Assembly (NCBI RefSeq): GCF_001936475.1
Contig: NZ_MSPQ01000003.1
Location: 242,061 to 306,060 of the forward strand
Direction: 5' to 3'
DNA length: 64,000 nucleotides
From: Algoriphagus marinus
GTDB taxonomy: Bacteria; Bacteroidota; Bacteroidia; Cytophagales; Cyclobacteriaceae
Shown: piece after piece, positions 55,080 to 64,000 of the stretch
Numbering within the stretch: position 1 is the first letter of the stretch
Layout of the letters: the number at the start of each line of letters is the position of its first letter
The notes under the pieces: model-generated
Databases searched by the model: none
Seen by the model: only the letters and a program-made list of their open reading frames with translations
What the model was told of the DNA's origin: nothing
Program-made: the position numbers and the translations under genes

Positions 55080-55542
55080 GTTATTTTATCTGAAAGTAGG
55101 TTTAATCGCTGAGAACACGGAGGTTTTTCGGAGTTACTCAAAGGAAAAAGTATTGTTATAAAGTCTTAATGATGAACCTTTTTAATGACCATATTTTAAT
55201 TTTCTCTGATTTCCGAGAAGCTCAATTTTATTCTTTAATCCCTCTGTTGTGAAACTGCGATTCATGAATATTTTTCTGAACGGGGACAAAATTAGCTGAA
55301 TATCTCTCGAGGGCAAATGTAATCTGGAATTTCTTAACCTCTAGTTGAGTTTAATTTGAACCAAAAAAATCCATAAAAGCACTTTTTTGACTGATCATAG
55401 TATTCAAAATAACCATATGATCTTTATTCTGATTAATATTTTTGTGAAATAGCATTAAAATGAAACCATTAAATTACTTTTTTACAATTTTCTATTTACT
55501 TTCATGCCAAAATCACAACAAACCATTAACCTTATTGAGAAT
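55080..55542. other. Long AT-rich intergenic region before the PII gene
   Basis: About 460 bases without a credible ORF. It holds an AACACGGAGGTTTTTCGGAG segment near 55112 that looks like a degenerate short repeat, and TATTTTTG at 55437-55444 as a possible -7 box for the PII-Amt operon, without a clear -33 element. No sigma-54 GG/GC pair stood out. Confidence 0.45.
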
Positions 55543-55881
55543 ATGAAAAAAATTGAAGCGATCATTCGAACCTCACGCTTTGATCAAATCCACAAATGTG
55601 TAGCTGGGTTGGGTGTGAAATTCCTCTCTTTCTATGAGATCAAAGGGATGGGATTTGAGCATGCTAGACAGGAAATGTACCGCGGAGTATCTTATGAACC
55701 CGCATATATCCCACGTACCAAATTGGAAATTGTCGTACCGGATGATCTGGTCGATTCGGTGATCAAATGTATTCTGAGCGAAGGAAAGACAGGCGAAATC
55801 GGGGATGGGAAAATCTTTGTCTTCGATGTGCTGGAAGCTTACCGAATACGAAACAGCGACACTGGAGAGCAAGCACTTTAA
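55543..55881 (+). CDS. P-II family nitrogen regulator
   Basis: Trimeric signal protein sensing ATP/ADP and 2-oxoglutarate. From ATG 55543 the protein has 112 residues, the family length, beginning KKIEAIIRTSRFDQIHKCVA. The T-loop contains MYRGVSYEPAYIPRTKLEIV with a Tyr at the usual uridylylation position. The C-terminal blocks are GKTGEIGDGKIFVFDV and EAYRIRNSDTGEQAL. An upstream in-frame ATG at 55504 adds 13 residues not typical of the family. It precedes amt by 38 bases, the classic glnK-amtB pair, so it probably gates the transporter. Confidence 0.94.
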   Translation: MKKIEAIIRTSRFDQIHKCVAGLGVKFLSFYEIKGMGFEHARQEMYRGVSYEPAYIPRTKLEIVVPDDLVDSVIKCILSEGKTGEIGDGKIFVFDVLEAYRIRNSDTGEQAL

Positions 55882-55919
55882 TTTCTTTCAAAAAAATACC
55901 TATCGAACCTATTTTACCC

Positions 55920-57149
55920 ATGCAAGAATTATTCACCGTAAACAATCTGTGGATGATGATGGCAACCATTTTGGTCTTCATCATGCACTTAGGATTTGCC
56001 AGCTTGGAAGCTGGATTGACCAGATCCAAAAACACCGTAAACATTTTATTTAAAAACACCATCATACCCGGAATCGGGATTTTGACTTATGCATTCGTCG
56101 GTTTTAATCTGATGTATCCAGGTGGAGACTATGCTGGAGCATTCTTTGGTTTTGCCGGATTTGGGCTCCCTCTTCCCGAAGGATGGGATACCAGCAATTA
56201 TAACGAAGGGTACACCTTTTTCACTGATTTTATTTTCCAGGCCATGTTTGCCGCTACAGCAGCAACCATCGTTTCCGGAGCTGTGGCTGAGCGAGTGAAG
56301 CTTGGGCCATTTATCACCTTCTCTATATTGTATGTCGCGATTTGCTACCCGATCGTCGGAATGTGGAAATGGGGAGGTGGGTTCTTGAATACCTTAGAAA
56401 CTCCTTTTTATGATTTTGCGGGTTCTACCATCGTACACTCTGTGGGCGGTTGGGGAGCATTAATAGGAGCGTATTTGCTCGGTCCAAGAATCGGGAAATA
56501 TACTGAAAATGGCATGAAAGCGATTCCGGGTCATAATATTCCCTTGGCCGTTATTGGAGTATTTTTATTGTGGTTCGGCTGGTTTGGATTCAATGGCGGA
56601 TCCGTACTCAGCGCAAGTCCAGGATTGGTGTCCAAAGTTTTTGTGACTACTTCAATCGCAGCTTCAGCTGGTGCATTCGGAGCATTAATCATCTCTTATT
56701 TGAAGTTTAAGACTTACGATATCACGATGGTGCTGAATGGTATTTTGGCTGGCTTGGTCGGTATCACAGCCGGAGCAGATCAAATGGGGGTTGGAGAGTC
56801 AGCCATTATCGGCTTTATAGGCGGTGGATTAGTTGTTTTTGGTGTTGTCTTTTTTGATAAAATCAAAATTGATGATCCTGTTGGGGCTATCTCAGTCCAT
56901 TTGGTTGGGGGAATCTGGGGAACTTTGGCAGTTGGACTCTTTGGGGATTTGGCTGGGATGAGTCAGGTTATCTCCCAGTTGACAGGCGTAGCCTCAGTTG
57001 GAGTATTCTGTGTAGGTTTTGCTTGGGTAATTTTCTTCACGATGAAAAAGACAATTGGAATCCGGGTAGATGAAAAAGAGGAAACTGAAGGATTGGATAT
57101 CAACGAGCATGCGATGCGAGCTTATCCAGACTTTGCGACCAAGGATTGA
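55920..57149 (+). CDS. amt: Ammonium transporter
   Basis: Amt/Rh-family channel of 409 residues with about 11 helices. It has the N-terminal segment FASLEAGLTRSKNTVNIL, GAVAERVKLGPF, YPIVGMWKWGGGFL, STIVHSVGGWGALIGAYLLG (pore His region), WFGWFGFNGGS, and HLVGGIWGTLAVGLFGDL. ATG at 55920 is chosen; the frame is open back to 55767 but that part overlaps the PII gene and does not look like a signal. The C-terminal tail ends RAYPDFATKD. It is co-transcribed with the PII gene. Confidence 0.95.
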   Translation: MQELFTVNNLWMMMATILVFIMHLGFASLEAGLTRSKNTVNILFKNTIIPGIGILTYAFVGFNLMYPGGDYAGAFFGFAGFGLPLPEGWDTSNYNEGYTFFTDFIFQAMFAATAATIVSGAVAERVKLGPFITFSILYVAICYPIVGMWKWGGGFLNTLETPFYDFAGSTIVHSVGGWGALIGAYLLGPRIGKYTENGMKAIPGHNIPLAVIGVFLLWFGWFGFNGGSVLSASPGLVSKVFVTTSIAASAGAFGALIISYLKFKTYDITMVLNGILAGLVGITAGADQMGVGESAIIGFIGGGLVVFGVVFFDKIKIDDPVGAISVHLVGGIWGTLAVGLFGDLAGMSQVISQLTGVASVGVFCVGFAWVIFFTMKKTIGIRVDEKEETEGLDINEHAMRAYPDFATKD

Positions 57150-57171
57150 TTGAAAAAATGTAACTCAAAAT

Positions 57172-57202
57172 AAAGCCCCGGTTTTAAATCCGGGGCTTTT
57201 TG
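57172..57202. terminator. Bidirectional terminator after amt
   Basis: Stem AAAGCCCCGG / CCGGGGCTTT with an 8-base loop and T run. It also precedes the end of the small minus-strand gene. Confidence 0.9.
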
Positions 57203-57204
57203 CT

Positions 57205-57393
57205 TTAGATGGCTAATTGGAAGTAACGATTGAGAACAGGTTCATGAACCTTCCCAAACATTGAATAACACCAGTCTTTAAATTCTTGGACTTCTGTTGG
57301 TAAAATAAGTCTAAGTCCTTTTCTAAGCTCTCGCTCAAACAGATATCTCGAAAAGCTTACTTTCTGTAGAATGGTCTTTACGTATTCTATCAT
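57205..57393 (-). CDS. Small conserved hypothetical protein
   Basis: A 62-residue helical soluble protein. It begins IEYVKTILQKVSFSRYLFER and has a W-C motif in VQEFKDWCYSMFG. It ends just beside the amt terminator and has an ATG start. Similar short proteins next to BatD genes are known to me from Cytophagales as uncharacterised. Function is unknown. Confidence 0.62.
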   Translation of the reverse strand: MIEYVKTILQKVSFSRYLFERELRKGLRLILPTEVQEFKDWCYSMFGKVHEPVLNRYFQLAI

Positions 57394-57508
57394 AGTCTAA
57401 AGAGTTTAAGGTTTATTAACTGATTTTATGTTTCCATACGGAGGCATTTCTGCCAATGTTGCGTTATTTAGAGAATTAAACAATAGAATTATCCCTATTT
57501 TCGCAACT

Positions 57509-58957
57509 ATGAATAAAACGTTTGCCCGTTTCCTTTTCGTATGTATTTCTTTCCTCGTGCTGGGATTTTCTCAGGCTCAAGAGGTTGCAATAGAATTAGG
57601 TCCTGAGGAAATCGGTATTAATGAAACGTTCACCATCAAGGTAACGCTGTCAGACGAAAAAATCAAATCCTATGACCAGTTTCCGGAGATTACCGGTTTT
57701 CAAAAACAGGGCATATCTCAATCATCATCCATGAACTTGATCAATGGTCAGATGAGCAGTTCGAATAGCATCATTCAATATTACAAACCTTCCAAGAAGG
57801 GGACATTTACACTGCCCAACTTTGAAATTGCGATTAATGGAAAGTCTTACTCCTCAGCAGGTCAAAAAATCCAAGTGGTAGATGCGGTGAGTTCTGGAGG
57901 ACTAGGAAGTGGTTCCGCAATTGATCCTTTCGCTGATTTTTTTGGCAGAAGTACTGAGCAGCCTGAGTTTGTGGAGCTTGACGATGATGCTTTTTTCTCC
58001 CTTTCGGTAGACAAAGAACAAGTGTATCAAGGCGAAGGGTTTAATATTACACTTGCTTTTTACATGTCTGAAGAGAATCAGGCTCCTTTTCAGTTTTATG
58101 AGCCAGGTAAACAATTAGATGCAATTCTGAAAAAGATCAAGCCTACCAATGTTTGGGAGGAAAACTTCAATATCACCAATATCGATCCGGATAAAGTCAC
58201 CATTAACGGTAAGAGATGGACTCGATTCAAAGTTTATGAAGCTACTTTTTTCCCATTCTCCGAAGGTGAAATCGAAATTCCCCGAATCCCTTGGGAGATG
58301 ATCAAGTATAAAGTGGCGAAGAATCCAACTTTTTTTGGAGCAAATCGACAAGAGGATTTTAAGACTTTTTACTCAAGTCCCAAGACCATTAAAGTGATAC
58401 CTCTACCTCCACATCCATTGAAAAATGAAGTAAGTGTGGGGCAGTTTCAGCTTCGCGAAAATATCACAGATATTGAAGTGGAAACCGGTCAAGGTTTTGA
58501 TTATAATTTCGGAATTTCCGGGGTTGGAAATATAAATGCTGTATCACCACCAAAAAGAATTCCAACGGCGAATCTAAACACCTTTGATCCAAATGTAAGA
58601 CAGCAAATCAATCGGGGATACGGTAGAGTTTCGGGCATCAAAGATTTCAATTATTACATTACTTTCACCGAAGCAGGTGAGTATGATTTGAGTAAAAACT
58701 TTGAATGGATTTACTTTGACCCGCAGCTTGCAGTTTACGATACGCTTAGATCTTCTGCTAGGGTAAAGGTAGTGGGGGAAAGCAAAACCAACGAGGCAAT
58801 TTCAAGTCAAAGACTTGGAGGCTTATATGATCGAATCAGCGTGGAGGATAATCGGTTTTTAAACGAGAAGTATAAATACTATTTTACCGCCGCAATTAAC
58901 GTTCTACTACTGCTTATTTTAGTTTTGATAGCAGTTTTGATTTTAAGAAGAAGATAA
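57509..58957 (+). CDS. batD: BatD family protein
   Basis: Membrane-anchored protein of the Bacteroides aerotolerance family. The 482-residue protein has a signal peptide ending SQAQ, repeated beta-rich domains ([40 protein letters not shown]; a [20 protein letters not shown] block), and one C-terminal membrane helix [17 protein letters not shown]. BatA, BatB, BatC and BatE are not in the window, so this is a stand-alone copy. ATG at 57509 is chosen because the signal peptide begins there. A TATTTTCG box lies at about 57494-57501, close to the ATG. Its stop overlaps the aroC ATG (TAATG). Confidence 0.87.
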   Translation: MNKTFARFLFVCISFLVLGFSQAQEVAIELGPEEIGINETFTIKVTLSDEKIKSYDQFPEITGFQKQGISQSSSMNLINGQMSSSNSIIQYYKPSKKGTFTLPNFEIAINGKSYSSAGQKIQVVDAVSSGGLGSGSAIDPFADFFGRSTEQPEFVELDDDAFFSLSVDKEQVYQGEGFNITLAFYMSEENQAPFQFYEPGKQLDAILKKIKPTNVWEENFNITNIDPDKVTINGKRWTRFKVYEATFFPFSEGEIEIPRIPWEMIKYKVAKNPTFFGANRQEDFKTFYSSPKTIKVIPLPPHPLKNEVSVGQFQLRENITDIEVETGQGFDYNFGISGVGNINAVSPPKRIPTANLNTFDPNVRQQINRGYGRVSGIKDFNYYITFTEAGEYDLSKNFEWIYFDPQLAVYDTLRSSARVKVVGESKTNEAISSQRLGGLYDRISVEDNRFLNEKYKYYFTAAINVLLLLILVLIAVLILRRR

Positions 58958-60042
58958 TGGGGAATTCATTCGGGAAGCTGTTCAAAATCACCACTTTTGG
59001 TGAGTCCCATGGAGTGGCTTTAGGGGTAATAATCGAAGGTTGTCCAGCAGGATTGATCATTGACGAAGGGAAAATAATTGTAGAAATGCAACGCAGGAAG
59101 CCTGGACAATCCAAAATCACAACCCAGCGAAAGGAGGAAGATGAAATTGAAATTCTTTCCGGAGTTTTTGAAGGGAAAAGTACCGGGACACCCATAGGAA
59201 TCGTCATTCGGAATGCCGATCAAAAATCAAAAGACTATACCCATATCGCCGATAAATTTCGACCATCTCATGCCGATTACACTTATTTTGAAAAATATGG
59301 TATTCGAGATTATCGGGGTGGCGGAAGAAGTAGTGCCCGTGAAACTGCCGCTCGTGTAGCAGGAGGAGCGATTGCAAAACAATTTTTGGAGGCCAAAGGA
59401 ATCAGTATCTCTGCTTTCGTGACCCAAGTCGGGGACTTAAAACTTGATAAAAATTACCAAACCCTTGATCTATCAGAAGCTGAGAATAACCTCGTAAGGT
59501 GTCCAGATCCGGAAATGGCTGAGCAAATGATAGAATTAATTGATTCTGTCCGCTTGGATCGGGATACTATTGGCGGAGTCGTTTCCTGCGTGATAAAAAA
59601 TACACCTCCAGGTCTTGGTGAGCCGGTTTTTGATCGACTCCATGCTGAGCTTGGTAAAGCAATGCTTAGTATCAATGCCGTCAAAGGATTTGAATATGGA
59701 AGCGGCTTCGAAGGAGTGAAGATGCGTGGATCAGCTCACAATGATGCATTTGTCAAGGAGGGAGAAAAAATAAAAACCATTACCAATCACTCCGGAGGGA
59801 TTCAAGGTGGAATTTCCAATGGAGCCGATATTTATTTCAATGTTGCTTTTAAGCCCGTTGCTACAATTATGCAAGACCAGGCTTCTTTGAATGAGGCTGG
59901 AGAACAAGTGACTGTTTCCGGTAAAGGACGACATGATCCCTGTGTAGTCCCTAGGGCTGTGCCGATCGTGGAAGCCATGGCCGCTTTAGTCATAGCCGAT
60001 TATCTTTTGTTGTCAAAAACTAATAAACTGCAGGATATATAA
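58957..60042 (+). CDS. aroC: Chorismate synthase
   Basis: Converts EPSP to chorismate with reduced FMN, the last shikimate step. The 361-residue protein has [20 protein letters not shown] (signature 1), the [20 protein letters not shown] region, the [20 protein letters not shown] signature near residue 125, and [16 protein letters not shown] with the C-terminal [20 protein letters not shown]. All family landmarks are complete. It overlaps the batD stop by one base (TAATG) and precedes the symporter gene by ten bases. Confidence 0.97.
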   Translation: MGNSFGKLFKITTFGESHGVALGVIIEGCPAGLIIDEGKIIVEMQRRKPGQSKITTQRKEEDEIEILSGVFEGKSTGTPIGIVIRNADQKSKDYTHIADKFRPSHADYTYFEKYGIRDYRGGGRSSARETAARVAGGAIAKQFLEAKGISISAFVTQVGDLKLDKNYQTLDLSEAENNLVRCPDPEMAEQMIELIDSVRLDRDTIGGVVSCVIKNTPPGLGEPVFDRLHAELGKAMLSINAVKGFEYGSGFEGVKMRGSAHNDAFVKEGEKIKTITNHSGGIQGGISNGADIYFNVAFKPVATIMQDQASLNEAGEQVTVSGKGRHDPCVVPRAVPIVEAMAALVIADYLLLSKTNKLQDI

Positions 60043-60052
60043 ACCCTTACTC

Positions 60053-61399
60053 ATGCGAAAGAAAATACCCTTACATACGCAGATTATCGCTGGCCTTATT
60101 CTAGGCCTCGCTTTCGGTCTGATCGTTATCCGGACGGATATCCCTAGTTCTTTTACCATAGATTTCATCAAGCCTATCGGGACCATCTTTATCAATGGCT
60201 TGAAAATGATCGCTATGCCTTTGGTATTGGCATCATTGATTATCGGGGTGTCGAATCTTGGAGATATTTCCAAATTAAGCCGAATTGGAGGAAAAACGAT
60301 TTTCACATTTATTCTTACCACCATTGTTGCCATTACGATCGGATTGACTTTGGTAAATGTATTTAAGCCAGGTAAGAGTCTGCCTGTTGAGACAAGAGAA
60401 AGTCTGATGGCACTTTACGAAGGGGATGTGAGCAAAAAGTCTGATGCTGCAGCAAAATTCCAAGAGCAAAGCCCACTTCAGCCGATTGTGGATATGGTTC
60501 CGGAAAACTTCTTTATGGCTACCACAGATAATGCTGCCATGCTCCAAGTGGTTTTCTTTGCCATTATCGCTGGAATAGCCCTTTTGCAAATTCCAAAAAG
60601 TAAGGCTGCCCCTGTGATTGCTTTCTTCGATGGATTTAATGATGTGATTATTCAAATTGTGAATTACATCATGCTGATTGCTCCATATGGGGTGTTTGCG
60701 CTGATGGCTTCGCTGATTGTCGAGATAGCCGGAGATAACCCGGATTCAGCTTTTGATTTGCTTTATGCATTATTGAAATACAGTTTGATTGTACTTGGTG
60801 GATTGTTCTTCATGATGCTCGTGATTTATCCTTTGCTCCTAAAGAGCTTTACCAAGGTGCCGTATTTACAGTTTTTCAGAAGTATTCGACCAGCGCAACT
60901 GTTGGCATTTTCTACTAGTTCAAGTTCTGCTACCCTTCCTGTGACTATGAAAATCGCAGAGGAAGAACTTGGCGTATCGGAAGAGATTTCTTCCTTTGTC
61001 CTGCCTTTAGGCGCTACGATCAATATGAACGGTACAAGTTTGTACCAAAGTGTGGCTGCGGTATTTATCGCACAGGCTTTGGGTATGGAACTTTCCTTTT
61101 CGCAGCAATTGATGATTGTATTGACTTCTACTTTAGCTGCAATTGGCTCGGCGGGTGTGCCTGGAGCGGGATTGATTATGCTGATTGTGGTGTTGGAATC
61201 TATCGGAGTTCCTGCTGCGGGTATTGCTTTGATTATGGCTCCGGATCGAATTTTGGATATGTTCCGAACTGTAATCAACGTAACCGGTGATGTGGTAGTG
61301 ACCACAGTAGTAGCCAGTACGGAAGGTGAGCTTCCGGAAGGTTTGCTACGCAAATCAAATCCTTTCACAGCCAATGAAAGTGTGCAGGAAGAATCCTAA
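60053..61399 (+). CDS. Dicarboxylate/amino acid:cation symporter (DAACS)
   Basis: GltP/DctA-type transporter of 448 residues. It has IGTIFINGLKMIAMPLVLAS near residue 50, the hairpin FSTSSSSATLPVTMKIAEEE, and the ion and substrate site LPLGATINMNGTSLYQSVAA and AAIGSAGVPGAGLIML, with APDRILDMFRTVINVTGDVV in TM8. The Asn in NVTGD contacts the substrate amino group in glutamate/aspartate carriers, but D/A/R fine specificity cannot be settled. It follows aroC by ten bases. Confidence 0.93.
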   Translation: MRKKIPLHTQIIAGLILGLAFGLIVIRTDIPSSFTIDFIKPIGTIFINGLKMIAMPLVLASLIIGVSNLGDISKLSRIGGKTIFTFILTTIVAITIGLTLVNVFKPGKSLPVETRESLMALYEGDVSKKSDAAAKFQEQSPLQPIVDMVPENFFMATTDNAAMLQVVFFAIIAGIALLQIPKSKAAPVIAFFDGFNDVIIQIVNYIMLIAPYGVFALMASLIVEIAGDNPDSAFDLLYALLKYSLIVLGGLFFMMLVIYPLLLKSFTKVPYLQFFRSIRPAQLLAFSTSSSSATLPVTMKIAEEELGVSEEISSFVLPLGATINMNGTSLYQSVAAVFIAQALGMELSFSQQLMIVLTSTLAAIGSAGVPGAGLIMLIVVLESIGVPAAGIALIMAPDRILDMFRTVINVTGDVVVTTVVASTEGELPEGLLRKSNPFTANESVQEES

Positions 61400-61416
61400 T
61401 CTCATATAACCTAAAA

Positions 61417-61455
61417 AAAAATAGGCTGCTTTAGTAATTAAAGCAGCCTATTTTC
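61417..61455. terminator. Bidirectional terminator between symporter and fumC
   Basis: Stem AAAATAGGCTGCTTTA pairs with TAAAGCAGCCTATTTT around GTAAT. Convergent genes end on both sides. Confidence 0.9.
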
Positions 61456-61470
61456 ATTTAAAGGGTTGGA

Positions 61471-62871
61471 TTATTTCAGGCTTCCAGTCATATCCTCTGG
61501 CTTCACCCATTCTGTAAATTGCTCAGAAGTCAGCAGTCCTAATGCGATGGCGGCTTCTCTCAAGCTAGTTCCTTCTTTATGCGCTTTTTTCGCAATAGCG
61601 GCTGCATTTTCATACCCGATATGTGGATTCAAAGCAGTCACGAGCATTAGGGAATTTTCCAAGTGTCGCTGAATCATCGGAGCGTTTGGCTCAATTCCAA
61701 TCGCACAATTATCATTGAACGAAACACAAGCATCTCCAATCAAGCGAGCAGATTGCAAGAAATTGGCAGCGATCATCGGTTTGAAGACGTTCAATTCGAA
61801 ATGACCGTTAGATCCACCGATTGAAATAGCTACATCATTTCCCATCACTTGAGCAGCAACCATAGTAATTGCTTCCACTTGTGTTGGGTTTACTTTTCCT
61901 GGCATGATAGAAGATCCTGGCTCATTTTCCGGAATTAAGATTTCTCCAATTCCTGATCGTGGTCCTGAAGAAAGCATTCGGATATCATTTGCGATTTTCA
62001 TCAGCGATACGGCGACTTGCTTTAGTGCACCATGTGATTCGACCATTCCATCATGAGCTGCAAGGGCCTCAAACTTATTTGGAGCGGTGATAAAAGGATG
62101 ACCGGAAAGCTCAGCTATCTTTTTTGCAACTAGTTCAGAATAACCTTTTGGAGTATTCAAACCAGTACCAACTGCCGTACCTCCAAGTGCCAATTCTGAA
62201 AGATGGGAAAGTGTGTTTTTCAAAGCCCGAAGTCCATGATCTAATTGCGCGACGTAGCCGCTAAATTCCTGTCCCAAAGTCAATGGAGTTGCGTCCATAA
62301 AGTGGGTACGTCCGATTTTCACCACATCTTTGAACGCTTTAGCTTTTGCATCAAGCGTATCACGAAGCTTTTGTACACCCGGGATAGTGGTTTCTACCAC
62401 CATTTTGTAGGCTGCAATATGCATTGCAGTCGGGTAGGTATCATTTGAAGATTGGGACTTGTTGACGTCGTCATTCGGGTGGATTTTCTTTTTAGCATCC
62501 TCGAGTGAACCTCCCAAAAGTACATGTGCCCGGTAAGCAATCACTTCATTTGAGTTCATGTTGGATTGGGTTCCAGAGCCAGTTTGCCATACTACCAGCG
62601 GAAACTGATCATCATGCTGTCCAGCCAGAATCTCATCGCAAACCTTCCCGATGATATCCGCTTTTTCCGGTTCCAATACGCCCAATTCAGCATTGGTTTG
62701 TGCTGCTGCTTTTTTCAAAATCGCAAAAGCCCGAATGATCTCGATAGGCATTCGGTTTTTCTCTCCTCCGATTTTGAAATTATTGATTGAACGCTGCGTC
62801 TGTGCTCCCCAATATTTATCTGCGGGTACCTCAACAGGGCCCATGGTGTCTTTTTCGATTCGAATACTCAT
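61471..62871 (-). CDS. fumC: Fumarate hydratase class II
   Basis: Iron-independent fumarase of the TCA cycle, 466 residues. It has [20 protein letters not shown], the substrate block [54 protein letters not shown], and the superfamily signature [18 protein letters not shown] near residue 320. A minus-strand TAATTTAG element around 62905-62912 may be the -7 box. It is monocistronic. Confidence 0.96.
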   Translation of the reverse strand: MSIRIEKDTMGPVEVPADKYWGAQTQRSINNFKIGGEKNRMPIEIIRAFAILKKAAAQTNAELGVLEPEKADIIGKVCDEILAGQHDDQFPLVVWQTGSGTQSNMNSNEVIAYRAHVLLGGSLEDAKKKIHPNDDVNKSQSSNDTYPTAMHIAAYKMVVETTIPGVQKLRDTLDAKAKAFKDVVKIGRTHFMDATPLTLGQEFSGYVAQLDHGLRALKNTLSHLSELALGGTAVGTGLNTPKGYSELVAKKIAELSGHPFITAPNKFEALAAHDGMVESHGALKQVAVSLMKIANDIRMLSSGPRSGIGEILIPENEPGSSIMPGKVNPTQVEAITMVAAQVMGNDVAISIGGSNGHFELNVFKPMIAANFLQSARLIGDACVSFNDNCAIGIEPNAPMIQRHLENSLMLVTALNPHIGYENAAAIAKKAHKEGTSLREAAIALGLLTSEQFTEWVKPEDMTGSLK

Positions 62872-62979
62872 ATCTTGGATTTAAAGGATTAAAATTCTGG
62901 TTGCTAAATTAAGTCAAATGCTTTTTTCTCTAAAATCCATTCCAGTAAAATCACCGATTTTCTGCATTTTTCGTTGATT

Positions 62980-63465
62980 TCAGTCTTTCATCTGAAAATT
63001 GATCAGTTGATGAAATTCTTTCTGTGATGATTTTAATTGACGATTGAAAAAGAACAAGGCCAATCCATAATTGAATAGCGCAAGTGCAAAACAAATCGAG
63101 GCATTGAAATAATTAATAACTCCAAAGCTGTAAAATAGGCCAAAACCGATCAATAAGAGGGACCAAAATGCTAAGAAGAAAATCGCTCCTGGAAACAAAC
63201 GGTAGCTAAGAAAGAGGATACTTCCTCTGGGAGTTTCCTCGACTTTCCCCAAAATCAAAGGCAAAAAAGTATCGCCTTTGTCCACAACTTTGGAGATGCG
63301 AAAACCCTTTTGGCCTATAATCCCATTGAACAAAATCCCTCTGGAGTTTTGAGTTCTACGATCAAGGTAATTTACCTCTTTCGTCACCCGATTCAGCTGA
63401 CCCAGCACTTCCTCTTTAGAAAGTGCACTTACAAGGGTTTCGCTATGGAGAGGGATAAGGTTCAA
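62980..63465 (-). CDS. Hypothetical membrane protein
   Basis: A 161-residue protein. The N-terminal 85 residues are soluble and strand-rich (VNYLDRRTQNSRGILFNGII, GFRISKVVDKGDTFLPLILG). Then two to three helices follow, around IFFLAFWSLLLIGFGLFYSF and FNASICFALALFNYGLALFF. The tail is polar. The order soluble domain then paired helices recalls small Bacteroidota proteins of unknown function. It lies seven bases after the RidA stop, so both are co-transcribed. Confidence 0.7.
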   Translation of the reverse strand: MNLIPLHSETLVSALSKEEVLGQLNRVTKEVNYLDRRTQNSRGILFNGIIGQKGFRISKVVDKGDTFLPLILGKVEETPRGSILFLSYRLFPGAIFFLAFWSLLLIGFGLFYSFGVINYFNASICFALALFNYGLALFFFNRQLKSSQKEFHQLINFQMKD

Positions 63466-63472
63466 AATTGGG

Positions 63473-63853
63473 TTATTTTACTGCAATACAGGAGATTTCA
63501 ACATTTACATTTTTGGGCAGCTTACTTACTTCAACTGTCTCGCGCGCTGGAGGGTTTGATTTAAAATATTGGCCGTAAGCTTCATTGATCGTCCCAAACT
63601 CATCCATGTTTTTGATGAAAATGGTGCATTTGACCACATTTGCAAATGAGAAATCGGCGGCTCGAAGTATAGCTTCCATGTTTTTCATCACCGCATGCGT
63701 CTCTTCGGTGATGTTTTCATTGATCAGTTCACCCGATTCCGGGTCAAGGGCAATATTTCCCGAGACATAAAGTGTATTTCCGGCTAAAACTGCCTGAGAA
63801 TAAGGTCCGATTGGAGCCGGTGCTTCTTTTGTAAATATGATTTGATTAGCCAT
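63473..63853 (-). CDS. RidA family protein
   Basis: Trimeric enamine/imine deaminase of 126 residues that removes reactive aminoacrylate made by PLP enzymes. It has APAPIGPYSQAVLAGNTLYV at the N-terminus, SGNIALDPESGELI, and the C-terminal NPPARETVEVSKLPKNVNVE with the catalytic Arg. ATG at 63853 is preferred over the in-frame start at 63895. The heptamer array begins about 60 bases upstream. Confidence 0.93.
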   Translation of the reverse strand: MANQIIFTKEAPAPIGPYSQAVLAGNTLYVSGNIALDPESGELINENITEETHAVMKNMEAILRAADFSFANVVKCTIFIKNMDEFGTINEAYGQYFKSNPPARETVEVSKLPKNVNVEISCIAVK

Positions 63854-63911
63854 TTTATAATATCTATTTGTTGTTTTCTGAACTTTTAAATTCACGATCT
63901 ATTTTATTTTA

Positions 63912-64000
63912 ACTGCCCACTGCCCACTGCCCACTGCCCACTGCCCACTGCCCACTGCCCACTGCCCACTGCCCACTGCCCACTGCCCACTGCCCACTGC
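63912..64000. repeat. Tandem heptamer array (ACTGCCC) at least 12 copies
   Basis: Perfect ACTGCCC units run from 63912 to the window edge and probably continue. It is not a CRISPR array: units are contiguous with no spacers. It lies upstream of ridA on the minus strand. Confidence 0.95.

Noticed and set aside
55573..56065. Minus-strand frames across the PII-Amt junction
   Set aside because: They overlap both genes, lack motifs, and run against the operon.
60826..61374. A 182-codon minus-strand frame opposite the DAACS symporter
   Set aside because: It mirrors the conserved symporter helices; Ser/Thr/Ile-rich composition is what the reverse complement of such helices gives.
63912..64000. CRISPR array
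   Set aside because: Units of 7 bases are contiguous and have no spacers.

Overview
The window looks like a chromosomal segment of a marine or freshwater Bacteroidota of the order Cytophagales, most like Cyclobacteriaceae/Algoriphagus. This is judged from protein style, not from a search. Supporting signs are the gliding lipoprotein GldD, a BatD-family protein, DUF2851 and DUF4221-like proteins, a very short ATP synthase epsilon subunit, promoters of the TTTG-N17-20-TAnnTTTG type, and a near absence of Shine-Dalgarno sequences except in front of rpsU. Coding is dense and mostly housekeeping. I found no rRNA, tRNA, CRISPR array, prophage or transposase gene. || Layout. 1-2848: siroheme block (5'-truncated nitrite/sulfite reductase, cobA, precorrin-2 dehydrogenase) with a degenerate intergenic repeat. 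2.9-8 kb: DUF885-like lipoprotein, subtilisin-like lipoprotein, metK. 8-12 kb: a secreted Cys-rich micropeptide, a beta-propeller lipoprotein, a carboxypeptidase-regulatory-like protein and two small membrane paralogs. 12-18.3 kb: ddl, a DPP4-like peptidase, an NlpC/P60 lipoprotein, atpD-atpC. 18.3-20.2 kb: a second micropeptide/beta-propeller cassette closed by a remnant of the 5' end of atpC. 20.2-21.8 kb: rpsU, tyrosine recombinase, hpf. 21.9-27.2 kb: membrane glycosyltransferases and a flippase-like protein. 27.4-29 kb: a third micropeptide/beta-propeller pair. 29.1-34.2 kb: pyrF, DUF2851, NeuD-like acetyltransferase, trhO, nucleoside phosphorylase. 34.2-41 kb: a two-component system, AlkD-like protein, S10 peptidase, nitroreductase, DinB. 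41-52.8 kb: gldD, Na+/solute symporter, NahK-like kinase, recG, aspartate kinase, ribH, TPR protein, pdhA, recF. 52.8-54.2 kb: an inserted-looking cassette between recF and a duplicated recF 3' end. 54.2-64 kb: nucleotidyltransferase, PII and Amt, batD-aroC, a DAACS symporter, fumC, RidA, and a heptamer array running off the window edge. || The most interesting observations are these. (1) A lipoprotein gene at 53046-53722 has four AAAACAC heptamers directly after its ATG and is out of frame now; two or five copies would restore a lipoprotein of about 220 residues, so it looks like an OFF-phase contingency gene. (2) That gene and a small membrane-protein gene lie between intact recF and a roughly 91 percent identical duplicate of the last 171 nt of recF. 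(3) The cassette at 18.3-20 kb lies between intact atpC and a 54-nt remnant of a second atpC start. (4) Three separate loci pair a short secreted Cys-containing peptide with a lipoprotein of about 390 residues. (5) Many intergenic gaps carry degenerate arrays with an exact 7-bp period but unrelated unit sequences. || The rest fits ordinary physiology: siroheme-dependent nitrite or sulfite reduction, ATP synthesis, ammonium uptake with PII control, peptidoglycan and shikimate synthesis, polyprenyl-linked glycosylation, and extracellular peptide degradation.
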